Source: Arthrobacter oryzae (GTDB lineage: Bacteria > Actinomycetota > Actinomycetes > Actinomycetales > Micrococcaceae). From it: DNA of 64,000 nt. Location: NCBI RefSeq assembly GCF_003634095.1, contig NZ_RBIR01000005.1, positions 208,135 through 272,134 on the forward strand, given 5' to 3'. The notes beneath the pieces were generated by a model. The model made no database searches. It worked only from the letters and a program-made list of their open reading frames with translations, and was not told where the DNA came from. Shown piece by piece: positions 24,524 through 33,386 of this stretch. A program made the position numbers and the translations under genes. Numbering within the stretch: the stretch's first letter is position 1; each line of letters begins with the position of its first letter.

Positions 24524-25369
24524 ATGACTTTTTCACCGGAACTGACTTTCAATGACGGCAACACCATTCCCCAGCTTGGGTACGGGGTGTGGCAGGTTGA
24601 AGATGACGTGGCCGAAAAGGTGGTAGTCCAGGCGTTCGAGGCCGGCTTCCGCCACATCGACACCGCCAAGATCTACGGCAACGAAGCAGGGGTGGGCCGT
24701 GCCATTGAGCGCTCCGGCCTCAAGCCCGAGGAAATCTTCATCACCACCAAGTTGTGGAACGCGGACCAGGGCTATGAGTCCACCCTGAAGGCGTTCGAGG
24801 ACTCCATGCAGCGGTTGGGCCTCGAAACCCTGGACCTGTACCTGATCCACTGGATGCAGCCGAAGCAGGACAAGTACGTTGACACCTGGAAGGCCCTCAT
24901 CGAGCTCCAGAAGCAGGGCCGGGTCAAGACGATCGGCGTCTCCAACTTCACCAAGGAGGGCCTGCAGCGCCTCGTTGATGAGACCGGGGTGGTTCCGGCC
25001 ATCAACCAGGTGGAGCTGCACCCGTTCTTCAACCAGGCCGACCTGCGCGAATTCAACGCTTCCAAGGGCATCCTCACCCAGGCGTGGTCCCCGCTGGGCC
25101 AGGGCGGCGAGCTCCTCGAGAGCCCGGTCATTGCCCAGATTGCCGCCAAGCACGGTGCGACTCCGGCCCAGGTTGTTATCGCCTGGCACCTGGCAATCGG
25201 CAACGTGGTCATCCCCAAGTCGGTGACGGAATCCCGGATCCGCGAGAACTACGCGGCCCTGGACGTCACCCTTGACGAGACCGATGTCCAGGCCATCAAC
25301 GGACTGGACCGTTCCGCCGAAGGCGCCGGCCGGATCGGCCCGGACCCGGCCGTTTCCGACTTCGCCTAG
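24524..25369 (+). CDS. Aldo/keto reductase (2,5-diketo-D-gluconate reductase-like)
   Basis: NADPH-dependent aldehyde/ketone reductase of 281 residues with the complete AKR layout. Visible signatures are GYGVWQV near the N-terminus, the active-site segment FRHIDTAKIYGNEAGVG (Asp and Tyr of the tetrad), FITTKLWN (Lys) and YLIHWMQP (His). The coenzyme site includes VVIPKSVTESRIRENY near the end. The nearest relatives are AKR5-type enzymes often annotated as 2,5-diketo-D-gluconate reductase or general detoxifying reductases; the substrate cannot be read from sequence. It is a single gene ending in a hairpin terminator. Confidence 0.94.
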   Translation: MTFSPELTFNDGNTIPQLGYGVWQVEDDVAEKVVVQAFEAGFRHIDTAKIYGNEAGVGRAIERSGLKPEEIFITTKLWNADQGYESTLKAFEDSMQRLGLETLDLYLIHWMQPKQDKYVDTWKALIELQKQGRVKTIGVSNFTKEGLQRLVDETGVVPAINQVELHPFFNQADLREFNASKGILTQAWSPLGQGGELLESPVIAQIAAKHGATPAQVVIAWHLAIGNVVIPKSVTESRIRENYAALDVTLDETDVQAINGLDRSAEGAGRIGPDPAVSDFA

Positions 25370-25437
25370 GCGACAAATCCGAGACGCCGTCACCGCGCTT
25401 TACGGCAATAGCCGCAGCAGCTGCCAGGCGTTCGCAG

Positions 25438-25471
25438 AGGGCCTTCACCCGCACGGGTGGAGGCCCTTCCT
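25438..25471 (+). terminator. Terminator of the aldo/keto reductase gene
   Basis: Arms AGGGCCTTCACCCG (25438-25451) and CGGGTGGAGGCCCT (25454-25467) pair with one mismatch and are followed by TCCT. The rest of the 25370-25627 gap shows nothing else I can call. Confidence 0.65.
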
Positions 25472-25627
25472 GCTGCCCGGGGCATTCGCACGGCCATTCC
25501 CCGGTCATGTCTCTGACGATTGCGCCGGGCATTTCCGCGGGCATTTCCCCGGTCCGGGGACGTGCCCGGCCCCGAATCCAGGGGCTGCCCGGACTCAGGC
25601 GGCATCCCGGGCCGGGACCGTGCCGAT

Positions 25628-25861
25628 TCAGGCGGCGGCCCGGCGCTCTTTCGCCGGGATTGCGTCGACAATGGCCCAGCCGTCCTCGCCCGAGATGCAC
25701 CTACTGGCGAAGCGGTCCGCGGCGGCAGCGTCGTCGAAGCTCTCGGAGCGGATGCGGCCGCAGTCGGTGTCTAGGTAGGTGACTGTGAAGTACAGGGCAC
25801 CATCCTGTGCCTCATCCAAAGTCTGTTGGAAGTGCTGCTGAAAACCCTGGTTGTTTTCCAT
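25628..25861 (-). CDS. Small hypothetical protein
   Basis: Protein of 77 residues (MENNQGFQQHFQQTLDEAQDG... ending IPAKERRAAA). It is soluble, mixed alpha/beta in appearance, without signal peptide or membrane segment: YFTVTYLDTDCGRIRSESFDD reads like a strand-turn-strand followed by a helix. I chose the internal ATG at 25861 over an ATG five codons upstream. It lies 36 bp downstream of the Ala-rich coiled-coil gene on the same strand. No family is recognised. Confidence 0.65.
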   Translation of the reverse strand: MENNQGFQQHFQQTLDEAQDGALYFTVTYLDTDCGRIRSESFDDAAAADRFASRCISGEDGWAIVDAIPAKERRAAA

Positions 25862-25897
25862 GATTCCAGTGTGCAACCGACCTCTGACAGCGAAGCT

Positions 25898-26941
25898 TCA
25901 CGCCTCCGGCGTGTTGCTCAGCCGCAGCACGCGTTCGCGGGCCAGGACTTCCTGCCTGCGTTGACGCTCCGCGGCCCGGGCCGTCTGCTGCGCCATGGCC
26001 GCTGCCAGCTGGTGACGCTTCCGGGCTTCCTTGAGCCCGGCTTCTGCCAGGTCCAGCCGCCGCCTCAGGTCGAGCGCCTCGTCGGCCAACCGCGTGGTTT
26101 CCGCTGCCGCGGCGGCCAGTTCCGCCGCCGCGCGGCGCGCGTCCTCGTTCGCAACCGCGGCGGACTCCTCGGCCAGCGCCAGGCCGGAGTGTGCCCGGTC
26201 CACCGCCGACGGCGACGGTGCCGTCCGCGCTCTCCCCACAGCCCGGAGCCGGGGCTGCCCTGCCGGCGGCTGATCGCCGGCCGCGCTGGCTGCACCGCCC
26301 GCGCCAGCGCCGGGAGGCTCAACCCTGCGCGGCGGTTCCGACGCTCCGCCGGCTGCCCCGCCGTCGGCCGGTCCCCGTGCGGCGCTGCTGCCTGGTCCTT
26401 GGCCCGCGGGGCTGCCCGGGAGGGCCACCGCGCCGGCGAGATCGACGACGTCGACGCCGTCAGCCGAGAGCGCCCGGAGGAGGCAGCCGCTCTGGACGGC
26501 AGCGGCGGCCCCCGGGTCAGCCGTGGCGGCCCGCAGCGTCTGTTCAACTTCGGTCGCCACCGCCGCACTGATCGACCTGCCCCGTTCAGTTGCGAGAACA
26601 CGTGCGGCGGCCACCGCTCCGCTCAGGAGCCGCCGCCGTTCCTGCGCGAGGCGGCGGAGCCCCGCTGCGTCCAGCGCGGCCTGCGCGGCCTGCATCGCGT
26701 CCCCGAGCTCAGCCAGGTCCCGCAAAATTTCCGGGTGGTGAGCGGCCAGCATGTTCACCGCCCACGCCGCCAGGGAGGGTTTGGGCAGGGCCCGCACCTC
26801 AGCGGCCAGGGCACGCTGTGCCGCGGGCGTGACGCCAAGGCGGCTGGTGTCCTGGGCCGCGGCCGTTCTGGCCGCCACGAATTCGCCGTACGGCAACGCG
26901 TACAGCGGACCCGCAATGCCCGCGAGTTCCCGGCTTCCCAT
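25898..26941 (-). CDS. Hypothetical Ala/Arg-rich protein with C-terminal coiled coil
   Basis: Protein of 347 residues of unknown function. The N-terminal half (about 10-160) is helical: LYALPYGEFVAARTAAAQ, ALPKPSLAAWAVNMLAAHHPEILRDL. The middle (about 190-250) is a Gly/Pro/Ala-rich linker. The last ~100 residues form a probable coiled coil rich in Ala, Glu and Arg (ALDLRRRLDLAEAGLKEARKRHQ). The start ATG 26941 (MGSRELAG) is preferred because the frame upstream is antisense to the DUF2231 and MFS genes. It may be co-transcribed with the small gene downstream. Similar proteins occur in actinobacteria without known function (from memory, not checked). Confidence 0.75.
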   Translation of the reverse strand: MGSRELAGIAGPLYALPYGEFVAARTAAAQDTSRLGVTPAAQRALAAEVRALPKPSLAAWAVNMLAAHHPEILRDLAELGDAMQAAQAALDAAGLRRLAQERRRLLSGAVAAARVLATERGRSISAAVATEVEQTLRAATADPGAAAAVQSGCLLRALSADGVDVVDLAGAVALPGSPAGQGPGSSAARGPADGGAAGGASEPPRRVEPPGAGAGGAASAAGDQPPAGQPRLRAVGRARTAPSPSAVDRAHSGLALAEESAAVANEDARRAAAELAAAAAETTRLADEALDLRRRLDLAEAGLKEARKRHQLAAAMAQQTARAAERQRRQEVLARERVLRLSNTPEA

Positions 26942-27028
26942 GCAAGAATCATAGGAGTTCCGGCCCCGCAGCGGGTCCGCTGCCCCGGCATCAGACCCGG
27001 TGGCGCCATGTTTTGGAGGAGTTTTCAC

Positions 27029-27502
27029 TTGATCGAAATTGGTGGGCTTCCGGCCCATGTCCTGCTCGTCCACGCCGTAGTCGTACTCGGGCCCATCGCC
27101 GGCCTGGGCGCCATCATCTATGCCCTGGTCCGGCGCTGGTGGGGCTACCTGGCGTGGCCCCTGGGTGTACTGTCGGTGGGGCTGGTGCCGGTGACACTCC
27201 TGACCGCACAGGCCGGCGAGCAGTTGCAGAAAGCCCGTCCGGCGTCGGCGCTGGTTCACGAGCACGCCGAGCAGGGCGACGTGCTCAAAGTGGTTTCCGT
27301 GATCTTTTTTGTCCTCGTCGCGGCAATGTTGATGGTCACCTACGAGCCCCTTGGCCGGCGCTTGGCGTTCCTCGGCGGACTTCGTGGCAACCGGATTGTC
27401 CGGGGCATCCTCCTGGCTGCCGGCGCCGTGGTGGGAGCCGTCTTCATTTACCAGAGCGTCATCACGGGGCATTCGGGCGCGGCGTCGGTCTGGGCGCGCT
27501 AA
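27029..27502 (+). CDS. DUF2231-like integral membrane protein
   Basis: About 157 residues with four predicted membrane helices: GGLPAHVLLVHAVVVLGPIAGL, WGYLAWPLGVLSVGLVPVTLL, VVSVIFFVLVAAMLMVTY and GILLAAGAVVGAVFIYQSV. The Leu-Pro-x-His-x-Leu-Leu-Val-His opening and the HEHAEQGD segment between helices resemble DUF2231 proteins. A GGAGGA site at 27015-27020 lies inside the longer ATG-initiated frame and is well spaced (8 bases) from the TTG at 27029, so TTG is chosen. The stop codon overlaps that of the convergent MFS gene (27499-27502). The function is unknown. Confidence 0.8.
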   Translation: MIEIGGLPAHVLLVHAVVVLGPIAGLGAIIYALVRRWWGYLAWPLGVLSVGLVPVTLLTAQAGEQLQKARPASALVHEHAEQGDVLKVVSVIFFVLVAAMLMVTYEPLGRRLAFLGGLRGNRIVRGILLAAGAVVGAVFIYQSVITGHSGAASVWAR

Positions 27503-28833
27503 ACCCGCCGATGGGCGGCCCCGCGGCCGGCTGAGGGCCGGGCCCGGCGCAGCGTCACGACCAGCAGGACCAATGCTGCTATCTGCAGTGCGGCCACCAC
27601 CCCGATGAGCACCGGCTGGGCGCCATAGAGGGATCCGTACAACGCGCCGCCCACCAGGGCCCCGGCGCCCTCGAATGCCGCGAACACGCCGTAGGCCGTA
27701 CCCTGCCGGGGCTGGGGCACGAGGTCGGCCACCAGCGCCTTGACCGTGGAGTCCTGGATGCCCGTGGCGGCTCCCCAGACCAGGACGCCGGCCAGGACAA
27801 GCCCGGCGTTCGGGGCCAGGGCCAGCACCGGCACCCCGGCAATCAGCACGGGCAGTGCGAAGAGCACGGCCGCCCCGGCACGGTCGTACAGGACGCCGCT
27901 GACGAGGGCCCCCACTGCGGCAGCCCCCATGGCGCCGGCATACAGCAGCGGAACCACCGGGACCGGGACTGCCACGTCGGCCGTCAGGTGATAGGAGATG
28001 ACGCCGAAGGCCACCAGGCCTGCGCTCCAAAAGAATGCGGCCAGGGCGAACAAGAGGAAGACGCCGGAGAGTCCCGACGCCGGAGGGCCGGCGGTCTTCC
28101 CGCGGCCCGGTTCCGCACCCGTGGCGGCGGAACCGGGCGCAGAATTTAGAGTCGAATCCGGAACCGGTTCCGGAACCGTCGACGCAGCAGTTTCCGACGC
28201 CGGTAAGCCGGCGGGGCCGGCGTCGGCGGCTGCCGTGTCCGCGCCGGGATCTTTGATGCGGCGACGCAGCCACACGAGAATCGCCACCGCCGTCACGGCC
28301 GGAACGACGAGCACCGCGAAGGCCGCTGAGAGCGAGCCGGTGGCAACCAGCACTCCCGTGACCAGCAGCGGGCCCAGCAGTGCCCCGGCCAGATCGAGGG
28401 ATTTGTGGACGGCGAAGCCGCGTCCGCGGCCAACGGGCCCGGCAACGGCCGCGAGCAGAACCGTCTTCGCCGGGCTACGCACTGCCTTGCCAACCCTGTC
28501 CCCGATAATGAGCACGGCCGCGAGAGCCAGCCCGGCCGAACCCGCGAGGGGCGTCAGCGCCAGCAGGGGAACGCACACGGCGGTGAGCGCATACCCCGCC
28601 ATGGTGAAGGTCCAGTATTTTCCCGTACGGTCCGCCCAAGGGCCGAACACCAGCCGCAGGCCCTGGGCGGCGGCTTCCGCGGCGCCGGTCACGAGGCCCA
28701 CGAACAGCGCGGTGGCGCCGAGCTGGGCCAGCAGAGGGCCCCCCAACGGGCGGGCGCCGTCGGACACCATGTCCGTGGCGAGGCTGACGAGGCCGAAGCC
28801 AACCACCGCACCCCACCGCGGGTGCCGCCGCAT
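27499..28833 (-). CDS. MFS transporter
   Basis: Major facilitator superfamily membrane protein of about 444 residues, with ~12 hydrophobic segments and a Pro/Ala/Gly-rich cytoplasmic loop in the middle (about 210-260). FVGLVTGAAEAAAQGLRLVFGPWADRTGKYW fits the helix 2-loop motif A region (G-x-x-x-D-R-x-G). The substrate is unknown. The ATG at 28833 is chosen because GGGGAG lies six bases upstream; a start at 28908 is in frame but has a poorly spaced site. The gene converges on the DUF2231 gene, with the two stop codons overlapping. Confidence 0.87.
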   Translation of the reverse strand: MRRHPRWGAVVGFGLVSLATDMVSDGARPLGGPLLAQLGATALFVGLVTGAAEAAAQGLRLVFGPWADRTGKYWTFTMAGYALTAVCVPLLALTPLAGSAGLALAAVLIIGDRVGKAVRSPAKTVLLAAVAGPVGRGRGFAVHKSLDLAGALLGPLLVTGVLVATGSLSAAFAVLVVPAVTAVAILVWLRRRIKDPGADTAAADAGPAGLPASETAASTVPEPVPDSTLNSAPGSAATGAEPGRGKTAGPPASGLSGVFLLFALAAFFWSAGLVAFGVISYHLTADVAVPVPVVPLLYAGAMGAAAVGALVSGVLYDRAGAAVLFALPVLIAGVPVLALAPNAGLVLAGVLVWGAATGIQDSTVKALVADLVPQPRQGTAYGVFAAFEGAGALVGGALYGSLYGAQPVLIGVVAALQIAALVLLVVTLRRARPSAGRGAAHRRV

Positions 28834-29099
28834 GCCGGACTCCCCGTCGGGCCGCGCCCGCGGAGGTTCCTGCCGGCGGCCTGTCAGTCCGCGACCGGGC
28901 CGTTCCATTCCCTAAGGCTGACGGACGCCCCGAAAAATGACAATACGCAGGTCAGGGCCCCGTAGACCCGCCGTGCCGCTTCAGGAAATATTGGCGAAAG
29001 TGGTCCATTCCGGCCCGCGGCTTGGTACTTTTCTCACAGCCGCTCCGCAATGCGCGGGCCGGGGGGACCCACATTGCCGGAATGAAAGGCTTCACCACC

Positions 29100-29360
29100 A
29101 TGAGCGCACCTCAGTACCCGGGCTACGCGCCCGCACCCGCAGCCGCGAAGACAAACGGACTTGCCATCGCGGCGCTGGTCTCATCCTTCTTCATCAGCCT
29201 GCTCGGCATCATTCTGGGTCACATCGCCCTGAACCAGATTAAGACCACCGGCGAAAGCGGCCGCGGACTGGCCATCGCCGCGCTGGTGATCGGCTATGCC
29301 TCCATCGCGGTCGCGATTATCGCGTTCGTTGTAATTGGCGTCGCGGCCGCAAACCGCTAG
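29100..29360 (+). CDS. DUF4190 small membrane protein
   Basis: Protein of 86 residues: a short Pro/Ala/Tyr-rich N-terminus (MSAPQYPGYAPAPAAAKTNG) and two membrane helices (LAIAALVSSFFISLLGIILG and LAIAALVIGYASIAVAIIAF) separated by HIALNQIKTTGESGRG. The helix-HIALxQIKxTGExGRG-helix pattern is the DUF4190 signature. The role is unknown. ATG 29100 is chosen with AAAGG ten bases upstream; an ATG six codons earlier is possible. A hairpin terminator follows. Confidence 0.88.
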   Translation: MSAPQYPGYAPAPAAAKTNGLAIAALVSSFFISLLGIILGHIALNQIKTTGESGRGLAIAALVIGYASIAVAIIAFVVIGVAAANR

Positions 29361-29375
29361 GGCAAGGACGACGTT

Positions 29376-29406
29376 CCCCTCCGGCCCACGCCGGGAGGGG
29401 ACTTTG
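29376..29406 (+). terminator. Terminator of the DUF4190 gene
   Basis: CCCCTCCGGC (29376-29385) pairs with GCCGGGAGGGG (29390-29400) with one bulge, followed by ACTTTGTC. Confidence 0.6.
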
Positions 29407-29469
29407 TCATCCCGTCTGTAGGCCCCGATGACCAGCGCCCCATCCGCGCGACACCCTCACGGAGGAATT

Positions 29470-31152
29470 GTGAAGCTATTTTCGACCCCGCCCCGCCACT
29501 CGGCCCGGGGCCTCAAACCTGTCGCCGCCAGTCTGCTCGGCTCGGCCCTGGCCGGAGTGCTGGCGCTCTCTGTCCTGGCGGTCTCGGCGCAGGCGGCGGC
29601 ACCGGGCAGCATGGCGGCACCCTTGACCGTCGCGGCAACCATGCCGGCGCCCACCGGGTGGCTGCACACCTCCGGCGGCACAATCCTGGACTCGAACAAC
29701 GCCCCGTACACGATCAAGGCCGCCTCCTGGTTCGGCATGGAAACTCCTGACTGCATGCCGCACGGGCTGTGGGGGACCCTGACCATTGACGACGCCCTGG
29801 CCAACATCAAATCGATGGGCTTCAACACCGTCCGGCTGCCGTTCTCCAACGAGTGCCTGGCCGCGACGTCCATCGCGGGGAACCTGAATTACTGGGCCAA
29901 CCGTGCCTACGGGCTCGAGGGCAAGACGCCCCTGATCCTGATGGACACGGTGATCGCCCGCGCCAAGGCCAACGGCTTGCAGATCATCCTGGACCGGCAC
30001 CGGCCGTCCTCCGCTGACCAGTCCCCGCTCTGGTACACCTCCGCCTACCCGGAGTCGAGGTGGATCGCCGACTGGAAGATGCTCGCCGCGCGTTACAAGA
30101 CCGATCCCACGGTGATCGGCGCCGACCTTCACAATGAGCCCGCCGGGGCTGCGACTTGGGGCGGGGCCGCCGCCACCGACTGGCAAGCCGCGGCCACCCG
30201 CGGCGGGAACGCCGTCCTGGCCTCCAACCCCAACCTGCTGATCATCATCGAAGGCATCGAGAACCAGGGCAACGGCACCACCACATGGTGGGGCGGCGGC
30301 CTGGCCGATGTGAAGAACAAGCCGGTCACCCTGGCCACACCCAACCGCGTGGTGTACTCCCCGCACGACTACCCGGCGTCGCTGTTTGCGCAGAAGTGGT
30401 TCAGTGATCCCAGCTATCCCAACAATCTGCCAGCCGTCTGGGATGCCAACTGGGGGTATATCCAGAAGCAAGGCATCGCCCCAATCCTGCTCGGGGAGTT
30501 CGGGACCGCGCTGCAGACCACGTCGGACCAGCAGTGGATGGCGAAGATTGTCTCCTATCTCGGCACCAATTCCATGAGCTTTGCGTATTGGGCGTTCAAT
30601 CCGAACAGCGGCATCACCGGTGGCCTCGTCCAGGCAGACTGGCGCACGCCGGAGGCCGCCAAACTGGCCGCGCTGGCGCCGATCCTGAAGACCGCCCCGA
30701 CGCCGACGACGACGCCGACCCCGTCGGCCAGCCCCACGGCGTCCGCGTCGCCAACTGTCACCGCCACTCCGACGCCGACGCCCAGTGCCACGCCGACGCC
30801 CACTGCCAGCGCCACACCGACCGCTACCGCGACGCCGTCGCCCGCGCCGACGTCGGGCGGTTCCATCAGCGCGGTTTGGAAGCTCAGCAGTTCCTGGACC
30901 GGAGGCTACGTGGCTAACATCGAGGTCACCGGGCTCCGTGCGGCCGCGGGCTGGAGTGTGAGCTGGCCGGATCCGAACGTCACGCGGGTGGCCAACTCCT
31001 GGGGCATCACCTGCACGGTCATTCCCAAGGTGTCGGTAACCTGCAGCGGATCGGACTGGGCCACCAAGATCGCGGCCGGCCAGAAACTGGCTGTCGGCCT
31101 GCAGGTGGATTCGCTGAAAGCCCCGGTCAACCCGGTGCTGACGCTGAAGTAG
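29470..31152 (+). CDS. Secreted glycoside hydrolase family 5 enzyme (endoglucanase-like) with CBM2
   Basis: Exported polysaccharide hydrolase of 560 residues. A signal peptide (about 1-42, ending SAQA) precedes a GH5 catalytic domain (about 60-405). The acid/base Glu is in LHNEPAG (E223) and the nucleophile Glu in LLGEFGT (E343); RLPFSNECL and SPHDYPASL also fit GH5. A Thr/Pro/Ser/Ala linker (about 410-465) leads to a family 2 carbohydrate-binding module at the C-terminus (WKLSSSWTGGYVANIEVTGL). The architecture points to cellulose or a related beta-glucan. The GTG at 29470 is chosen because GGAGG lies just upstream. It is a single gene with its own terminator. Confidence 0.92.
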   Translation: MKLFSTPPRHSARGLKPVAASLLGSALAGVLALSVLAVSAQAAAPGSMAAPLTVAATMPAPTGWLHTSGGTILDSNNAPYTIKAASWFGMETPDCMPHGLWGTLTIDDALANIKSMGFNTVRLPFSNECLAATSIAGNLNYWANRAYGLEGKTPLILMDTVIARAKANGLQIILDRHRPSSADQSPLWYTSAYPESRWIADWKMLAARYKTDPTVIGADLHNEPAGAATWGGAAATDWQAAATRGGNAVLASNPNLLIIIEGIENQGNGTTTWWGGGLADVKNKPVTLATPNRVVYSPHDYPASLFAQKWFSDPSYPNNLPAVWDANWGYIQKQGIAPILLGEFGTALQTTSDQQWMAKIVSYLGTNSMSFAYWAFNPNSGITGGLVQADWRTPEAAKLAALAPILKTAPTPTTTPTPSASPTASASPTVTATPTPTPSATPTPTASATPTATATPSPAPTSGGSISAVWKLSSSWTGGYVANIEVTGLRAAAGWSVSWPDPNVTRVANSWGITCTVIPKVSVTCSGSDWATKIAAGQKLAVGLQVDSLKAPVNPVLTLK

Positions 31153-31178
31153 CCGGCCGCTGCCGACCCGCACACGAG

Positions 31179-31215
31179 GGACCCCCGGAAATCGCTGATT
31201 CCCGGGGGTCCTTCC
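31179..31215 (+). terminator. Terminator of the GH5 gene
   Basis: GGACCCCCGG-AA (31179-31190) pairs with TTCCCGGGGGTCC (31199-31211), with one bulge, followed by TTCC. Confidence 0.7.
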
Positions 31216-31286
31216 GATGGCGGGAGCAATCGAGAGCCAGGTCAGCGAGGGGCCCGCGGTACCCGGTTTGTCTTCCCCGCGACGTA

Positions 31287-31315
31287 TTGACGATCGGACA
31301 GGTCCGGCGTAGACC
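31287..31315 (+). promoter_or_regulatory. Candidate sigma-70-type promoter of the 31378 gene
   Basis: TTGACG (31287-31292) and TAGACC (31310-31315) are separated by exactly 17 bp, about 60 bp upstream of the ATG at 31378. This is a prediction from consensus only. Confidence 0.4.
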
Positions 31316-31377
31316 GTGCCGTATCAATCCAATCGCAGGCCGTTGCCTTGCGGCCTGCCGCCTGTGAGGAGAAGACA

Positions 31378-31671
31378 ATGGCCGTCGCAGTCATCATGGA
31401 ATTTTCCGGTGCCACCTTGGGGCAATACGACCAGGTGATCGAGAAGATGGGGCTCACCCCGGGAGGACCCGGGCCGGCCGGCGCCCTCGGACATTGGGTC
31501 GCCGCCACGGACGACGGCATCGTCGTCACCGACCTCTGGCAGACCAGGGAACTCTACGACGCCTTCGCGAAGGATCAGATCGGCCCGTTCACTGCCGAAG
31601 TCGGCCTCTCCGCGCCCGCGGTGAAGTATCTGGACGCCCATAATTACTTCACCCCGGGAGCGGATGCCTGA
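31378..31671 (+). CDS. Small hypothetical protein, dimeric alpha/beta-barrel-like
   Basis: Protein of 97 residues: MAVAVIMEFSGATLGQYDQVIEKMGL, then ALGHWVAATDDGIVVTDLWQTRELYDAF and GLSAPAVKYLDAHNYFTPG. The strand-helix-strand-strand-helix pattern resembles small ABM/dabb-type barrels, but no catalytic residues can be assigned. The ATG is well supported by GAGGAG six bases upstream. It is a single gene, convergent with the lipoprotein gene. The function is unknown. Confidence 0.8.
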   Translation: MAVAVIMEFSGATLGQYDQVIEKMGLTPGGPGPAGALGHWVAATDDGIVVTDLWQTRELYDAFAKDQIGPFTAEVGLSAPAVKYLDAHNYFTPGADA

Positions 31672-31693
31672 CCGCACTAAGAGTCGGCCAGTC

Positions 31694-32236
31694 TCACCGG
31701 ACCGTGATCTCTATCCCGGCCACGGCACCTTTCCATGCACCGGTAGGGTCGGGCCGGATCAGTTGGGCGCTGACGTACCCCTTTTGCAGCACCACTACCT
31801 TCGACAGGACCCTGGAGCAATCGACGTCCAGGGGCACCGGCTTGGCCCCCGTCCCATCTTGAGTGAGGAACATCTGGACGCCGGGAGTGCCGACGCAGGT
31901 CGCGGTGACGGTGTGCGGACCGGCAGTCATCACCGTTACGGCTTTGGTGAAGCCAACCCCTGGCCCGTCGGCCGGGCCGGCGTCGGCCAGGAGCACCGAC
32001 CCCGGTGCCGTGCCTAGCCGCTTATGCAGTTCCGCGTAGTTGGCCGCTTCCACCTCCAGTACTCCCTGGTCTTTCGCCGGCACGGAGGGCGCAGGCCGGT
32101 GGCTTTGCACGGCCGACGTCGGCTGCGCAGCGCCGCCATCCTCATAGGCACAGGCAGCCATGCCGCCAGCGAGCACCATGACACCAATGAGTGCCGCAGC
32201 GCGGCGGGCTGTTTTCGGTTCCCCCGGTCCTGACAT
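31694..32236 (-). CDS. Putative lipoprotein of unknown function
   Basis: Protein of 180 residues with a lipoprotein signal peptide: positively charged start (EPKTARRAA), hydrophobic core LIGVMVLAGGMA and the lipobox-like MAAC, giving Cys ~29 as the lipidated residue. The mature part has a low-complexity N-terminal linker and then a beta-rich domain (GFTKAVTVMTAGPHTVTATCVG ... PVPLDVDCSRVLSK) with two cysteines that could form a disulfide. No family is recognised. It is divergent from the PKD-domain lipoprotein gene. Confidence 0.75.
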   Translation of the reverse strand: MSGPGEPKTARRAAALIGVMVLAGGMAACAYEDGGAAQPTSAVQSHRPAPSVPAKDQGVLEVEAANYAELHKRLGTAPGSVLLADAGPADGPGVGFTKAVTVMTAGPHTVTATCVGTPGVQMFLTQDGTGAKPVPLDVDCSRVLSKVVVLQKGYVSAQLIRPDPTGAWKGAVAGIEITVR

Positions 32237-32425
32237 GGGCCGAGTCTACGGTCCGGTCGCCGAATGGCAAGGATTCAGGGCAACAAATCACTCGCTTCCG
32301 GCTTGGATGCCATGGAAAGTGGCTCTTCGCATGCTTACTCTGTGTGCGGCGAACACTTCCGGGAAGTGGCCGACGTGCCGTCTGGGCATGTTGTGTTGTC
32401 GCAGTTTCGAACATTGGGGGAGTTC

Positions 32426-33232
32426 ATGGGAGCGAGCAGGACAGCAGGCTGGACCATCGCGGCGGCATCACTGATGTTGGCCACGGGCTGCGGTCAAGGG
32501 CCGGGACAGGCGGCACCCGTTGGAGTCCCGCCCGCAGGATCCTCGGCCCCTACGGTGCTGCCCAGCGCCCCGGCCCCGGCAAGCCCGGCGCCGGGCACTC
32601 CGTCACCAGCGGTGCAGACCCAGTCGAGTCAGGCGGCCGGCGGAGGACTGCAGATCAACACCATCCCCTTGGGCGGCAGCAACCTCAACGTCGAAGCGAG
32701 ACTGCCGATCAACGGCTACTGGGCCCGGCCAGGCCAGGAGATCACCTACGACGCCTCGTCCTCCTTGGGCACTATCGGCAAATACGAATGGGACCTGGAG
32801 GGGGACGGAACCTACGACCAGACCACGACGTCACCGGTCCTCAAGCACACTTACCCCGCGCCGTTCGACGGCCGGATGATTCTGCGGGTCTCGAGCCCGC
32901 TCGGCAGCACCAACGTACTGCAGACCCCGGTCCACATCGGCTCGGTTGGGCCCGGCGGCGTCCGGCCGGGCCCGCCGACCAATGTCAAGGCCGAGGCGGT
33001 TTCCGCCGACGGCACGCAGGTGAAGGTCACATGGGAATCCAACGACCCCACGGCTGATTCCTGGGCGGTCGCCGTGAACGGGTTTCCCGCCGGCCGCATG
33101 GCAAAGTCGGCCCGGTCGGTCACCGTCACGGACATCCGGCGTGACAAGGACGTCCTCCTGCAAGTCATAGGCATCACCGCCGACGGCGCGCTCGGGGAGC
33201 GCGCGGGTACGACGCTGCCGGCCGCCAAATGA
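32426..33232 (+). CDS. Putative lipoprotein with PKD-like domain
   Basis: About 268 residues. A lipoprotein signal (GWTIAAASLMLATGC, lipidated Cys ~22) is followed by a Pro/Ala/Ser-rich linker (about 30-70). A PKD-like beta-sandwich (YDASSSLGTIGKYEWDLEGD, then HTYPAPFDGRMILRV) lies about 95-165. An Ig/FN3-like segment (PGPPTNVKAEAVSADGTQVKVTWES) forms the C-terminus. PKD domains mediate contacts at the cell surface, so this is probably an outward-facing binding protein; no enzyme domain is present. ATG 32426 is preferred over the upstream frame because it starts the signal peptide. It shares its upstream region with the divergent lipoprotein gene. Confidence 0.82.
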   Translation: MGASRTAGWTIAAASLMLATGCGQGPGQAAPVGVPPAGSSAPTVLPSAPAPASPAPGTPSPAVQTQSSQAAGGGLQINTIPLGGSNLNVEARLPINGYWARPGQEITYDASSSLGTIGKYEWDLEGDGTYDQTTTSPVLKHTYPAPFDGRMILRVSSPLGSTNVLQTPVHIGSVGPGGVRPGPPTNVKAEAVSADGTQVKVTWESNDPTADSWAVAVNGFPAGRMAKSARSVTVTDIRRDKDVLLQVIGITADGALGERAGTTLPAAK

Positions 33233-33338
33233 AACCCCTGTTCCGCCGCAGCGTATTCGGTGCGGTGGCGCTGGGGCTGATGCCCGAGGCTCATGGGCGG
33301 CCCTGACGGGACCGGGGCATCCGCCCACCAACAACAAG

Positions 33339-33381
33339 AAACCCCGCATTCCCGCTGAATCAGCGGAAATACGGGGTTTTT
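33339..33381. terminator. Bidirectional terminator between the PKD lipoprotein gene and tRNA-Thr
   Basis: An interrupted hairpin starting AAACCCCGCATTCCCGCTGA pairs with the segment CAGCGGAAATACGGGGTTT. It is followed by TTTC on the plus strand and by TTCTTG on the minus strand. It can end both converging transcripts. Confidence 0.75.
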
Positions 33382-33386
33382 CTGTG

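Noticed and set aside
30700..30860. Short DNA repeats that could suggest a CRISPR or satellite array
   Set aside because: They encode the Thr/Pro/Ser linker of the GH5 protein in frame, with no regular repeat-spacer pattern.
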